Position numbers and translations under genes: made by a program. From Streptomyces sp. S.PB5 (GTDB lineage: Bacteria > Actinomycetota > Actinomycetes > Streptomycetales > Streptomycetaceae), in NCBI RefSeq assembly GCF_030403745.1, contig NZ_JAQMWP010000003.1, forward strand, positions 1 to 64,000: 64,000 nt of DNA, in the 5' to 3' direction. Every line of letters starts with the position of its first letter. Position 1 is the stretch's first letter. The notes under the pieces are model-generated. The model had not been told where the DNA came from and searched no databases. It saw only the letters and a program-made list of their open reading frames with translations. Below, in pieces: positions 17,725-29,079 of the stretch.

Positions 17725-19320
17725 GTGTCCCGAACCCACTCGATGCACGTACTGCGTTCCCTCTTCGCCGACCACGCCGCCGCCGAGCGGCTCGTCCTGC
17801 CCGTCGCCGACGCCCGTGTGCGCCGCCGTACGGTCCTCAAGGGCGCCGCGGTCGCCACGGCGGCCGTCGCCACCACCACCGCGGCCGGACCCGCCGCGGC
17901 CGCCACGCCCCGAATCGCCGTCGTGGGCGCGGGAATCGCCGGTCTGACGGCGGCGCTCACGCTCCACGACGCCGGGTACGGCTGTACGGTCTACGAGGCC
18001 GACCCCGACCGTGTCGGCGGCCGTATGTACTCCCAGCGCGACCACTGGGCGTACGGCCAGGTCTCGGAGATCGGCGGCGAGCTGATCGACACCAGCCACA
18101 AGAAGATGCTGGAACTCTGCCGCCGCTTCTCGCTGCCCACCGAGGACTTCCTCGGCGGCGGACCCAACGGGGCCGAGGAAGTCCTGTGGTTCGACGGCGG
18201 CTACTACCCGCGCGACCGGGCCGACGAGGACTTCAAGGGCGTCTACCAGGCACTGAAGAAGGACCTCCAGGCCTCCGGCGAGGTCTTCTGGAACCAGACC
18301 ACCGCGACCGGCACCGCCCTCGACACCATGTCCCTGTACGACTGGATCGAGTCACGCGTCCCGGGCGGCCACGACTCGCCGCTCGGGCAGTTCTTCGACG
18401 TCGCCTACAACGTCGAATACGGCGCCGACACGACCGAACAGTCGTCCCTGGCCCTCGTGCTGCTCATGGGCTACCAGACCAATCCCGGCAACTTCAACAT
18501 CTGGGGGCTGTCCAACGAGCGCTACCACATCGTCGGCGGCAACGACCAACTCCCGTACGCCATGGCCGACCACCTTCCCGACGGCACGATCCGGCAGGGC
18601 TGGGCGCTGCGGGCGGTCAAGGCCAACAGTGACGGCACCCAGACCCTGACCTTCGAGGAGGCGGGGGCGACGCGGACCGTCACCGCCGACCACACCGTCC
18701 TCTGTGTCCCGCTGTCCGTCCTCAAGCAACTCGACCTCACCCGGGCCGGGTTCGACACCCGGATGACCAACCTCCTCCGGGACGCCCGCATGGGCCACTG
18801 CACCAAGCTCAACATGCAGTTCTCCAACCGCCCTTGGCGCGGCACCGGCCCCTGGCCCGGCGTCTCGGCGGGCGACTGCTTCACCGACGGCCAGGTGCAG
18901 CAGACCTGGGACACCACCAAGGTCCAGCCCGGCACGGGCGGCATCCTCATCCAGTACGGCGGCGGCAGCCTGGCCCGGTCGCTGACGCCCGCGGCGCCCT
19001 TCTCGTACGAGAGCGATCCGTATGTGAAGAGGCTCGCGACGAGGTATCTCGCCGACATCGACGCCTTCTTCCCGGGGACGTCGGCGGCCTGGACCGGCGC
19101 GGCACAGCTGTCGGCGTGGCACCTCAACCCGTATGCGCAGGGCGCGTACTCGTACTGGCCGGTGGGTTACCTGCATCGGTACGCCGGCTACGAGGGTGTC
19201 GCGCAGGGCAACGTCCACATCGGCGGCGAGCACTGTTCGTACGACTTCCAGGGGTTCATGGAGGGCGGGGCGACCGAGGGCGAGCGGGCGGCCAGGGAGG
19301 TGATCGCCGCGGTGAGTTGA
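17725..19320 (+). CDS. Tat-exported flavin monoamine oxidase
   Basis: 531 residues. The N-terminus carries a twin-arginine signal (VRRRTVLKG, residues 32-40) and an Ala-rich hydrophobic stretch ending near AAAA. The FAD dinucleotide fold is GAGIAGL (68-74), followed by EADPDRVGGRM. The C-terminal FAD-contact region is GEHCSYDFQGFMEGG. GTG 17725 has GAGGAG at 7-nt spacing. Export means oxidation would occur outside the membrane, so the partner permease may import the product or another substrate. The substrate may be a polyamine or tyramine-like compound; the sequence does not decide. Confidence 0.9.
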   Translation: MSRTHSMHVLRSLFADHAAAERLVLPVADARVRRRTVLKGAAVATAAVATTTAAGPAAAATPRIAVVGAGIAGLTAALTLHDAGYGCTVYEADPDRVGGRMYSQRDHWAYGQVSEIGGELIDTSHKKMLELCRRFSLPTEDFLGGGPNGAEEVLWFDGGYYPRDRADEDFKGVYQALKKDLQASGEVFWNQTTATGTALDTMSLYDWIESRVPGGHDSPLGQFFDVAYNVEYGADTTEQSSLALVLLMGYQTNPGNFNIWGLSNERYHIVGGNDQLPYAMADHLPDGTIRQGWALRAVKANSDGTQTLTFEEAGATRTVTADHTVLCVPLSVLKQLDLTRAGFDTRMTNLLRDARMGHCTKLNMQFSNRPWRGTGPWPGVSAGDCFTDGQVQQTWDTTKVQPGTGGILIQYGGGSLARSLTPAAPFSYESDPYVKRLATRYLADIDAFFPGTSAAWTGAAQLSAWHLNPYAQGAYSYWPVGYLHRYAGYEGVAQGNVHIGGEHCSYDFQGFMEGGATEGERAAREVIAAVS

Positions 19321-19354
19321 CCTGTCTCGAGCGAGGTCTTCGCCGACGCCGCGC

Positions 19355-20737
19355 TCACTCCGGTTTGATGTTGTGGTTGAAGCGGAAGACGTTGTCGGGG
19401 TCGAACTCCCGTTTGACCGCGGCCAGTCGGCGCGCGTTCTCGGGGCCGAGGCCCGCCGTGACGCGCTCGGTGCCCTCGTCGCCGATGAAGTTGAGGTAGA
19501 CCGCGCCGGTGCTCCACGGCCGGGAGTCGGCGCGGACGTCCCGGACCCACTGGATGACCCGCTCGTCGTCCGCCGGGTCCTCCCACATCGCGAACGGGTG
19601 CACGGCCCAGGGCGCGTCCCGGTACGGGACCGGGTACTCGTGCGGTCCGGCGGAGATCGCCCCGCCCAGGGGGAACAGGACGTGGATGGAGCCGGTCGGC
19701 ACCGGCATGGACGCGGCGCGGGCGCAGAAGACGTCCAGGAAGTCGTCGGGGGCGCCGGTCAGATACTCCGCCGACCAGTAGTTCCGCATGCCGGGCGGAT
19801 CGTCGAGCATGCACTGGACGTCGGCGTACGGCATCGCCCCGACGATCTCCGACTCGTGCGGCAGCGCGAGCAGCGGCTCGGCCAGCTTGCGCATGTCCTC
19901 CTCGGGCCCGGCGTACGTCAGCAGCGCGCCGCACAGCAGGGTGCCCTGGAGGTGGGGCGGGCAGAACTCCTCGGGCGGGCCGGTGAGGTAGATGACGCCG
20001 CCGCTCGCCTCGTCCGGGGCCACGGAGATCAGGTCGCGGTAGGTGCGGGCGACCTCGGGGCCGTACTCCGGGAGGTACAGCAGCAGCGCGATGGAGAACT
20101 CGGGCAGCTCGTGCAGTTTCAGGGTGATCGCGGTGGCGATGCCGAAGTTGCCTCCGCCGCCGTGCAGGGCCCAGAACAGCTCCGGGTTCTCGTCGGCGCT
20201 CGCGTGGACCTCGGAGCCGTCCGCGGTGACCAGTTCGACGCCGAGCAGATTGTCGACGGCGAGCCCGCACCAGCGGTCCAGCCAGCCCGAGCCGCCGCCG
20301 AGGACGAAGCCGCCGACACCGGTGGTGGAAGCGCGGCCGCCCGTGGTCGCGAGACCGTGCGGCTCACAGGCCCGGTCCAGGTCGCTCATGGTGGCCCCGC
20401 CCGCGATCCGTACCGCCCCGGCGGCCGGGTGGACGGTGACCGCGCGTATATGGCGCAGGTCGACGACGAGACCGCCGTCGTTGAGCGCACTGCCCGCCAC
20501 GCTGTGTCCACCGCCGCGTACCGCGATCGGCAGATCGAGATCACGTCCGAAGCGCACGGCCCGTACGACGTCGGTCTCGTCCACGCACTGGGCGATCACC
20601 GCGGGACGGCGGTCGATCATGGCGTTGAAGACGATCCGGGCCTCGTCATAGCCCGGGTCTCCCGGAGCGAACACGTCGCCGACCAGATCCTCGCGGAGCG
20701 CGGCGAGGGCCGCGCCCGCCTTCGACGGGGATGCCAT
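19355..20737 (-). CDS. FAD-linked oxidoreductase, berberine-bridge type
   Basis: 460 residues. PCMH-type FAD domain with RGGGHSVAG, whose His78 is the usual site of covalent FAD attachment, then GGRASTTGVGGFVLGGGSGWL. The C-terminal BBE segment ends FDPDNVFRFNHNIKPE. No signal peptide. These enzymes oxidise sugars, alcohols or alkaloid-like substrates; the substrate here is unknown. An AAGGGGGC site precedes the ATG. It converges on the amine oxidase with a 34-bp gap. Confidence 0.88.
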   Translation of the reverse strand: MASPSKAGAALAALREDLVGDVFAPGDPGYDEARIVFNAMIDRRPAVIAQCVDETDVVRAVRFGRDLDLPIAVRGGGHSVAGSALNDGGLVVDLRHIRAVTVHPAAGAVRIAGGATMSDLDRACEPHGLATTGGRASTTGVGGFVLGGGSGWLDRWCGLAVDNLLGVELVTADGSEVHASADENPELFWALHGGGGNFGIATAITLKLHELPEFSIALLLYLPEYGPEVARTYRDLISVAPDEASGGVIYLTGPPEEFCPPHLQGTLLCGALLTYAGPEEDMRKLAEPLLALPHESEIVGAMPYADVQCMLDDPPGMRNYWSAEYLTGAPDDFLDVFCARAASMPVPTGSIHVLFPLGGAISAGPHEYPVPYRDAPWAVHPFAMWEDPADDERVIQWVRDVRADSRPWSTGAVYLNFIGDEGTERVTAGLGPENARRLAAVKREFDPDNVFRFNHNIKPE

Positions 20738-20846
20738 GGGGCGCCCCCTTTCGTGCAGGGGCTGATGGCTCCAGCGTAGGCGGGCCCGGCTCTCCGGTCC
20801 TGTTCAGCCGACGTGCGTCATCGATCCGTAAGGTTCGGCCGAAGAC

Positions 20847-22649
20847 TCAGCCGCCGTACGCCCCGGACGCCGTCAGCCGCAGCGCGGTGTCGATGAGCGG
20901 GACGTGGCTGAAGGCCTGCGGGAAGTTGCCGACCTGGCGCTGGAGGCGCGGGTCCCACTCCTCGGCGAGGAGCCCGAGGTCGTTGCGCAGGGCGAGCAGC
21001 TTCTCGAACAGCTTGCGGGCCTCGTCCACGCGGCCGATCATCGCGAGGTCGTCCGCCATCCAGAACGAGCAGGCCAGGAACGCGCCTTCGTCACCGGGGA
21101 GGCCGTCGACACCCTCGCTGTCGCCCTCGGTCGGGTAGCGCAGGATGAAGCCGTCCTCGGTGGACAGCTCGCGCTGGATGGCCTCGATGGTGCCGATGAC
21201 CCGCTTGTCGTCCGGCGGCAGGAAGCCCATCTGCGGGATCAGCAGCAGCGAGGCGTCCAGCTCCTTGGAGCCGTACGACTGCGTGAAGGTGTTGCGCTCC
21301 TTGTCGTAGCCCTTCTCGCACACGTCCCGGTGGATGTCGTCGCGCAGTTCGCGCCAGCGCTCCAGCGGGCCGTCCGCGTCCCCGGACTCGATGAGCTTGA
21401 TCGTGCGGTCGACCGCGACCCAGGCCATCACCTTCGAGTGCACGAAGTGCCGGCGCGGGCCGCGCACCTCCCAGATGCCCTCGTCGGGCTCGTCCCAGTG
21501 GTCCTCCAGGTAGCGGATGAGCTTGAGCTGGAGCAGGGAGGCGTAGTCGTTGCGGGCCAGGCCCGTCATGTGCGCCAGGTGCAGGGCCTCGGTGACCTCG
21601 CCGTACACATCCAGCTGGAGCTGGTGCGCGGCGCCGTTGCCGACCCGGACCGGGGCGGAGTTCTCGTAGCCGGGCAGCCAGTCCAGCTCGGCCTCGCCCA
21701 GCTCCCGTTCGCCTGCGATGCCGTACATGATCTGCAGGTTCTCGGGGTCGCCCGCGACCGCGCGCAGCAGCCACTCGCGCCAGGCGCGGGCCTCCTCGCG
21801 GTAGCCGGTGCGCAGCAGCGACGAGAGGGTGATCGCGGCGTCGCGGAGCCAGGTGTAGCGGTAGTCCCAGTTGCGGACGCCGCCGATGTCCTCCGGTAGA
21901 GAGGTCGTCGGCGCGGCGACGATGCCGCCGGTCGGGGCGTACGTCAGGGCCTTCAGCGTGATGAGGGAGCGGACGACGGCCTCGCGGTAGGGGCCGTGGT
22001 ACGTACAGTGCTCCACCCACTCGCGCCAGAAGGTCTCCGTCGCCTCCAGCGACTGCTCCGGCTCCGGCAGCGGCGGCGGCTGCTTGTGCGAGGGCTCCCA
22101 GGAGATCGTGAACGCGATCCGGTCACCGGGGGCGACGGTGAAGTCCGAGTATGTCGTCAGGGACTTGCCGTAGGTCTCGCAGTCGGTGTCGAACCACACC
22201 GAGTCCGGGCCCGCGACGGCGACCGTGCGCCCGTCGTGCTTGTGGACCCACGGGACGACCCGGCCGTAGGAGAACCGCATACGCAGTGCGGAGCGCATCG
22301 GGACGCGGCCGGAGACACCCTCGACGATCCGGATGAGCTGCGGCGCGCCGTCACGTGGGGGCATGAAGTCGGTGACCCGGACCGTGCCGCGCGGGGTGTC
22401 CCACTCGGACTCCAGGATCAGCGAGTCGCCGCGGTAGGTGCGCCGGGCCGCGGTCGGCGGCTGCGCGTCGGCGGCGTGCGCGGGCCCCAGGCGCCAGAAG
22501 CCGTGCTCCTCGGTGCCCAGCAGGCCGGCGAAGATGGCGTGCGAGTCGAAGCGGGGCAGGCACAGCCAGTCCACTGTGCCGTCCCGGCAGACCAGAGCGG
22601 CGGTCTGCATGTCTCCGATGAGTGCGTAGTCTTCGATGCGCCCGGCCAC
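20847..22649 (-). CDS. Glycoside hydrolase family 15 (glucoamylase/trehalase-like)
   Basis: About 600 residues, cytoplasmic. The N-terminal beta-sandwich domain starts AGRIEDYALIGDMQTAALVCRDGTVDWLCLPRFDS; the (alpha/alpha)6 barrel follows with GGVRNWDYRYTWLRDAA. Candidate catalytic acids are the Glu in DEGIWE (about residue 393) and in LLAEEWDP (about 563). Actinobacterial GH15 proteins of this type include trehalases as well as glucoamylases, so the substrate is open. GTG 22649 has GGAG 6 nt upstream and begins at the conserved domain; GTG 22673 (8 more residues) is the alternative. Confidence 0.88.
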   Translation of the reverse strand: MAGRIEDYALIGDMQTAALVCRDGTVDWLCLPRFDSHAIFAGLLGTEEHGFWRLGPAHAADAQPPTAARRTYRGDSLILESEWDTPRGTVRVTDFMPPRDGAPQLIRIVEGVSGRVPMRSALRMRFSYGRVVPWVHKHDGRTVAVAGPDSVWFDTDCETYGKSLTTYSDFTVAPGDRIAFTISWEPSHKQPPPLPEPEQSLEATETFWREWVEHCTYHGPYREAVVRSLITLKALTYAPTGGIVAAPTTSLPEDIGGVRNWDYRYTWLRDAAITLSSLLRTGYREEARAWREWLLRAVAGDPENLQIMYGIAGERELGEAELDWLPGYENSAPVRVGNGAAHQLQLDVYGEVTEALHLAHMTGLARNDYASLLQLKLIRYLEDHWDEPDEGIWEVRGPRRHFVHSKVMAWVAVDRTIKLIESGDADGPLERWRELRDDIHRDVCEKGYDKERNTFTQSYGSKELDASLLLIPQMGFLPPDDKRVIGTIEAIQRELSTEDGFILRYPTEGDSEGVDGLPGDEGAFLACSFWMADDLAMIGRVDEARKLFEKLLALRNDLGLLAEEWDPRLQRQVGNFPQAFSHVPLIDTALRLTASGAYGG

Positions 22650-23160
22650 GTGCAACTCCAGTCGAACGGCCACGTCACCCCCCGAGCAAAAAGGGGGCTG
22701 TCGCTATTGCGGTCAAGGGGTCGTTGTAATGCGTCGTTGAGCGGTGAAGCAAAGCAGTCGATCGGCTGGGAGGCAAAACGACGATTTCTGCTCAACGAAC
22801 TGACGAGCTCACGTTGTTCCGGTGCTTACGGGCGGGGGGTGGTGCCGTGTTGCCGGCCGGGCTCGGCAGCGAATGTCCGAGCAGGATACGACGCACGTAG
22901 ATGATCTGTGTGCCGCTCCGGCCAATGCGGATGGGCCGATCGGGTGAGCAATGGGTGAGGAACACGAGGCGCGTACGCATATGTGTCGACGCGTGCGCGG
23001 AGCGTGGCCGGAAGCCATCCCGTCGAGGCGCTGATACCCTGGTAGCCCGTGGACCGGTGGTGGATAAAACCCCCGACCGCAGCGACGGCAACCCCGGAGA
23101 TCTCCGGTCGTGAAGCCGCCCAGCACCTCAGACCGAGACCACGGGAGCCCCCCTTTGGCC
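22650..23160. other. 511-bp intergenic region with a pyrG promoter candidate
   Basis: No credible gene. A 9-bp inverted repeat TCGTTGAGC (22734-22742) / GCTCAACGA (22790-22798) lies in the A+T-richer part, possibly serving the GH15 gene. TACCCT at 23035-23040 is the best -10 for pyrG and predicts a leader of about 115 nt. No pyrimidine-type attenuator with a T-tract is visible. Confidence 0.5.
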
Positions 23161-24831
<1,671 letters not shown>

Positions 24832-24850
24832 CACGTCAGTTGTACGGTTG

Positions 24851-24889
24851 CCGGGGTGCGTACCTTCAAGGTCGCACCCCGGTTTTTTT
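24851..24889 (+). terminator. Terminator after pyrG
   Basis: 10-bp arms CCGGGGTGCG (24851-24860) and CGCACCCCGG (24873-24882) enclose a smaller ACCT/AGGT stem and are followed by seven T residues. Confidence 0.93.
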
Positions 24890-24929
24890 CTTGTACACGG
24901 TTTTTCTTGTACGTCTGGAAGGACACGGC

Positions 24930-25556
24930 ATGACGATCAAGGACACCCCCGAGGAGTGGGAGATCCGGGCGACGGAGACCCCCTTCGTGGGCAACAAGAC
25001 CTCCGTCCGCACGGACGACGTGGTCATGCCCGACGGCAAGGTCGTCCGCCGTGACTACCAGGTCCACCCCGGCTCGGTCGGCGTCCTCGCCCTGGACGAC
25101 GAGGGCCGTGTCCTGCTCATCAGGCAGTACCGCCACCCCGTGCGCCAGAAGCTCTGGGAGATCCCGGCCGGCCTGCTCGACGTGCCCGGCGAGAACCCGC
25201 TGCACGCCGCCCAGCGCGAGCTGTACGAGGAGGCCCACGTCAAGGCCGAGGACTGGCGGGTGCTGACCGACGTCTACACCACGGCCGGCGGCTGCGACGA
25301 GGCCGTACGGATCTTCCTGGCCCGCGATCTGTCGGAGGCCGAGGGCGAGCGTTTCGAGGTCGAGCACGAGGAGATCGACCTGGAGTACGCGCGCGTGCCG
25401 GTCGAGGAGCTCGTACGGGGCGTGCTCGCGGGCGAACTGCACAACAACTGCCTGGTGGTGGGCGTGCTTTCGCTGGTCGCCGCGCAGAACGGCGACGGCC
25501 TCGACGCCCTGCGCCCCGCGGACGCGCCCTGGCCGGCCCGTCCCTTCGAGTCCTGA
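24930..25556 (+). CDS. Nudix hydrolase, ADP-ribose pyrophosphatase type
   Basis: 208 residues. The Nudix box runs from GENPLHAAQRELYEEAHV with the catalytic RELYEE core; the usual Gly near its end is His here. The position after pyrG and the length match the actinobacterial ADP-ribose/sugar-nucleotide pyrophosphatase group. GGAAGGA lies 6 nt before the ATG. It probably has its own promoter because a terminator separates it from pyrG. Confidence 0.88.
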   Translation: MTIKDTPEEWEIRATETPFVGNKTSVRTDDVVMPDGKVVRRDYQVHPGSVGVLALDDEGRVLLIRQYRHPVRQKLWEIPAGLLDVPGENPLHAAQRELYEEAHVKAEDWRVLTDVYTTAGGCDEAVRIFLARDLSEAEGERFEVEHEEIDLEYARVPVEELVRGVLAGELHNNCLVVGVLSLVAAQNGDGLDALRPADAPWPARPFES

Positions 25557-25742
25557 ACAGAGTCCTGAACCGTGTCCTCGGCACACGAAGATCACTTACG
25601 GTGTGACCATCGGCTGATCCGATCGGGCGACGTGTCCGCCGCGCTCCTCACAGAACGTTGCAGAGCGTGAACTAGGCTCTGAAAATGCCCGAACCGGAGT
25701 CCCGGCGGGCTTTGCGCGTGCGGTGGGACGGGAGTGTGGCCC

Positions 25743-27806
25743 GTGACGGATCAGGCGGTGGAGACAGGCGGCGTCCGGCTGTCGGCCGAGGACCATTTCC
25801 TGGGCCGGACGCGGGAGCTGAAGGAGCTCCTCGCCGACATCGAGCGAGCGGGCCTCGACACCATCTCCGGCAAGAAGGCCCCCCGCGCGCGGGTGCTCCT
25901 CATCGCGGGCAGGCCCGGCTCCGGCCGCACCGCGCTCGCCGAGGAGCTCGTACGACAGGTCGCGGAGCGTTACGACGACGGAGTGCTGCGCGTCCGGCTG
26001 AGCGAGCCCGACGGCACCCCCGTCCCCGTCGAGCGAGCCGCCCGTGAACTCCTCGTCGCCCTGGACCGGCCGACCCCGGCAGGCGCCGCCGAGGACGACC
26101 TCTCGGAGGCGCTCCGCGAGGCCCTCGCCGACCGGCGCGCCCTGCTCCTGCTCGACGACGCGGTGAGCGCGGAGCAGGTCGACGCGCTGCTCCCGGACAC
26201 CCCGGAGTGCCTGGTCGTGGCCGTCTCCGGCGGTCCGCTCACCGGTATCTCCGACGTCCGCCCGTGCACGCTGGGCGGTCTCGACACCAAGTCCGCCCTG
26301 GAACTGCTGACCCGGTACACCGGCTCGGTCCGCATCACCGTCGACCCGCGGGCCGCCGAGGGTCTCGTCGAGGAGTGCCAGGCCCAGCCCGCCGCCCTGA
26401 GGCTGGCCGGCGGCTGGCTCGCCGCCCGCCCGAAGGCCGCCGTCGCCGACCTCGCCAAGCATCTACGCACGGAGGGTGACGAAGGGACCCCGCTCAGCCG
26501 GGTCTTCCGCCTCGCCTACGGCTCCCTGCCCAGCCCCGCCGCCCGGATACTGCGACTGCTCGCCCTCGCCCCGGCCGGCCTGGTCGACCCGCACACCGCC
26601 TCCGCGCTCGTCGGCTGCTCGGTGGGCGGCGCCCGCACCACCCTGGACGACTTCGTCGCCCTGGGCCTGCTGCACGCCGTGGAGTCGCCGCTGCCCGAGT
26701 ACGAGGTGCCCGGCTGTCTGCACCCCCTGCTGAAGGCCCTCACCGAGACCCAGGACCGCCCCGGCGAGCTCCAGCTGGCCCGCGCCCGGATGCTGGAGCG
26801 GACGGTACGGCTGCTCCAGTCGTCCCGGGCCATCACCGAGACGGACAACCCCGAGGCCCGCGAGAAGCTCCAGGGCCTGCCCCGCTCCCTGCGCTTTCCC
26901 AGCCCCCGGGCCGCCGAGGACTGGCTGCGCCTCCGCAAGCCCGCCCTGCTGGCCTCCGCCCGCCTCGCCGTCGCCGACGGGGAGCTCGACACCCTCGCCC
27001 GCCGACTGATGTCCCAGCTGGTCAGGGCGATGGTCGCGCACTTCGGCACCCAGGCCGCCGCCCCTGACCTGTACGGCGTCCACCGGCTCGTCCTGGACGT
27101 GGCCGAGCGCCGGGAGCTGCCCCGGGAGAAGGCGGCGGCACTGCTGAACCTCGGCGACCTGGACGCGCAGACCGGGCGGACACAGGACGCGCTGGCGCGG
27201 TATCGGGCCGCGCTGGACTCCGGACGCCAGGCGAATGACCCGTACGCGACCGGTCGCGCGATGGAATCCGTAGGCGGTGCGCATCTGGAGCTCGGGGACT
27301 ACGACCGGGCCGCCGACTGGTTCGGCCGCGCCCTCGCCCAGCGGCTGGCCCGGGACGAGCGCGTGGACGCTGCCCGGTTGCACGGCCGTATCGCCGCGGC
27401 CCAGACCTACGCGGGCCGCTACGGCGAGGCGCTGCGGGGCTGGCGGGCCGCGGTCGCGGGACACCGCAAGAACGGTGATGTCGCGGCCCACGCAAGGGCG
27501 TTGAGCGAACTCGCGCGGGTCCAGGAGTACGCGGGCCGCCCCGAGGAGTCGCTGCACACCTGCGAGGAGGCCGTGGAGTGGGCGCGGCGCGCCGAGGACG
27601 TGCGGCTGCAGGCGGCGCTGCAGCTGCGGCTCGCGGACACGCTGGAGCACCTGGGCGATCCCGCCGCGGCCCGGCTGCACCGGGGGGCCGCCGAGCGGCT
27701 GCTGGGGGAGGAGGTTTCGGAGGAAGAAGCGGGGGTCGAACAGAGTGATGACCCGAAACAAGCCGCTGACGCCTGCGAAATCCGTAGTACATCCACAGAA
27801 GATTGA
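25743..27806 (+). CDS. STAND-type ATPase-like protein with TPR domain
   Basis: 687 residues. A P-loop domain starts near residue 15 with the phosphate-binding loop GRPGSGRTALAEELV, where Arg replaces the invariant Lys; Walker B is RALLLLDDA. A winged-helix-like middle follows, then C-terminal TPR repeats (~450-640, e.g. DYDRAADWFGRALAQRLA, YGEALRGWRAAVAGHRKNGD). It resembles AfsR without the N-terminal DNA-binding domain. GTG 25743 has GGAG 8 nt upstream. TAGGCT (25673-25678) is the likely -10. Role unknown; probably a signalling scaffold. Confidence 0.8.
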   Translation: MTDQAVETGGVRLSAEDHFLGRTRELKELLADIERAGLDTISGKKAPRARVLLIAGRPGSGRTALAEELVRQVAERYDDGVLRVRLSEPDGTPVPVERAARELLVALDRPTPAGAAEDDLSEALREALADRRALLLLDDAVSAEQVDALLPDTPECLVVAVSGGPLTGISDVRPCTLGGLDTKSALELLTRYTGSVRITVDPRAAEGLVEECQAQPAALRLAGGWLAARPKAAVADLAKHLRTEGDEGTPLSRVFRLAYGSLPSPAARILRLLALAPAGLVDPHTASALVGCSVGGARTTLDDFVALGLLHAVESPLPEYEVPGCLHPLLKALTETQDRPGELQLARARMLERTVRLLQSSRAITETDNPEAREKLQGLPRSLRFPSPRAAEDWLRLRKPALLASARLAVADGELDTLARRLMSQLVRAMVAHFGTQAAAPDLYGVHRLVLDVAERRELPREKAAALLNLGDLDAQTGRTQDALARYRAALDSGRQANDPYATGRAMESVGGAHLELGDYDRAADWFGRALAQRLARDERVDAARLHGRIAAAQTYAGRYGEALRGWRAAVAGHRKNGDVAAHARALSELARVQEYAGRPEESLHTCEEAVEWARRAEDVRLQAALQLRLADTLEHLGDPAAARLHRGAAERLLGEEVSEEEAGVEQSDDPKQAADACEIRSTSTED

Positions 27807-27963
27807 TGCAATGAAAGGCTAGACAGCGGGAACGCCTTCATTAGACTGGCTCTGCCGCACCTTCTCCTGCGGTGCATCCTGGTGTGCTCATGCATGGCCG
27901 GGTATGTGTTGGATTAACCCCGTGTGTTACCCCACACCCTCTGAGCCAAGGACCGTGATCGAC

Positions 27964-29079
27964 GTGAAGGTCGGCATCCCCCGCGAGGTCAAGAACAACG
28001 AGTTCCGGGTGGCCATCACCCCCGCCGGTGTGCATGAGCTGGTGCGCCACGGCCACCAGGTCTTCATCGAGCACAACGCCGGTGTCGGCTCGTCGATCCC
28101 GGACGGCGAGTACGTCGCCGCGGGCGCCCGGATCCTGGACACGGCCGACGAGGTGTGGGCCACCGCCGATCTGCTGCTCAAGGTCAAGGAGCCCATCGCC
28201 GAGGAGTACCACCGCCTCCGCAAGGACCAGACGCTCTTCACCTACCTGCACCTGGCCGCCTCCAAGGAGTGCACCGACGCGCTCATCGAGTCCGGCACCA
28301 CCGCGATCGCCTACGAGACGGTCGAGCTGCCCTCCCGCGCGCTGCCGCTGCTCGCCCCGATGTCCGAGGTCGCGGGTCGGCTCGCCCCGCAGGTCGGCGC
28401 CTACCACCTGATGCGCTCGGTCGGCGGCCGCGGTGTGCTGCCCGGCGGTGTCCCCGGCACCCAGCCCGCGCGTGCCGTCGTCATCGGCGGCGGTGTCTCC
28501 GGCTGGAACGCCACCCAGATCGCCGTCGGCATGGGCTTCCACGTCACGCTGCTCGACCGCGACATCAACAAGCTGCGCGAGGCCGACAAGGTCTTCGGCA
28601 CCAAGGTCCGGGCGATCATGTCCAACTCCTTCGAGCTGGAGAAGGCCGTCCTGGACGCCGACCTCGTCATCGGCGCGGTGCTCATCCCGGGCGCCAAGGC
28701 CCCGAAGCTGGTCACCAACGAGCTGGTCGCCCGGATGAAGCCGGGAAGTGTCCTTGTCGACATCGCGATCGACCAGGGCGGCTGCTTCGAGGACTCCCGT
28801 CCCACCACGCACGCCGAGCCGACCTTCCAGGTCCACGACTCGGTCTTCTACTGCGTCGCCAACATGCCCGGCGCGGTGCCCAACACCTCCACCTACGCGC
28901 TCACCAACGCGACGCTGCCGTACATCGTGGAGCTGGCCAACCGGGGCTGGGTCGAGGCGCTGCGCCGTGACCCCGCGCTCGCCAAGGGCCTCAACACCCA
29001 TGACGGCAAGGTCGTTTACAAGGAGGTCGCGGAGGCGCACGGCCTGGAGCACATCGAGCTGGAGACGCTCCTCGGCTGA
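27964..29079 (+). CDS. ald: Alanine dehydrogenase
   Basis: 371 residues, the usual family length. It begins VKVGIPREVKNNEFRVAITPAGV and has the NAD-binding loop VVIGGGVSGWNA near residue 175. It interconverts alanine and pyruvate plus ammonia. GTG 27964 aligns with the family start and has AAGGA 11 nt upstream; GTG 27955 is too close to that site. TAGACT (27842-27847) is a possible -10, which predicts a leader of ~110 nt. Confidence 0.95.
   Translation: MKVGIPREVKNNEFRVAITPAGVHELVRHGHQVFIEHNAGVGSSIPDGEYVAAGARILDTADEVWATADLLLKVKEPIAEEYHRLRKDQTLFTYLHLAASKECTDALIESGTTAIAYETVELPSRALPLLAPMSEVAGRLAPQVGAYHLMRSVGGRGVLPGGVPGTQPARAVVIGGGVSGWNATQIAVGMGFHVTLLDRDINKLREADKVFGTKVRAIMSNSFELEKAVLDADLVIGAVLIPGAKAPKLVTNELVARMKPGSVLVDIAIDQGGCFEDSRPTTHAEPTFQVHDSVFYCVANMPGAVPNTSTYALTNATLPYIVELANRGWVEALRRDPALAKGLNTHDGKVVYKEVAEAHGLEHIELETLLG

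Noticed and set aside
25685-26047. 120-codon frame starting 6 nt after the -10 TAGGCT
   Set aside because: After a few codons it follows the STAND gene in another frame and is Arg/Pro-rich shadow sequence.
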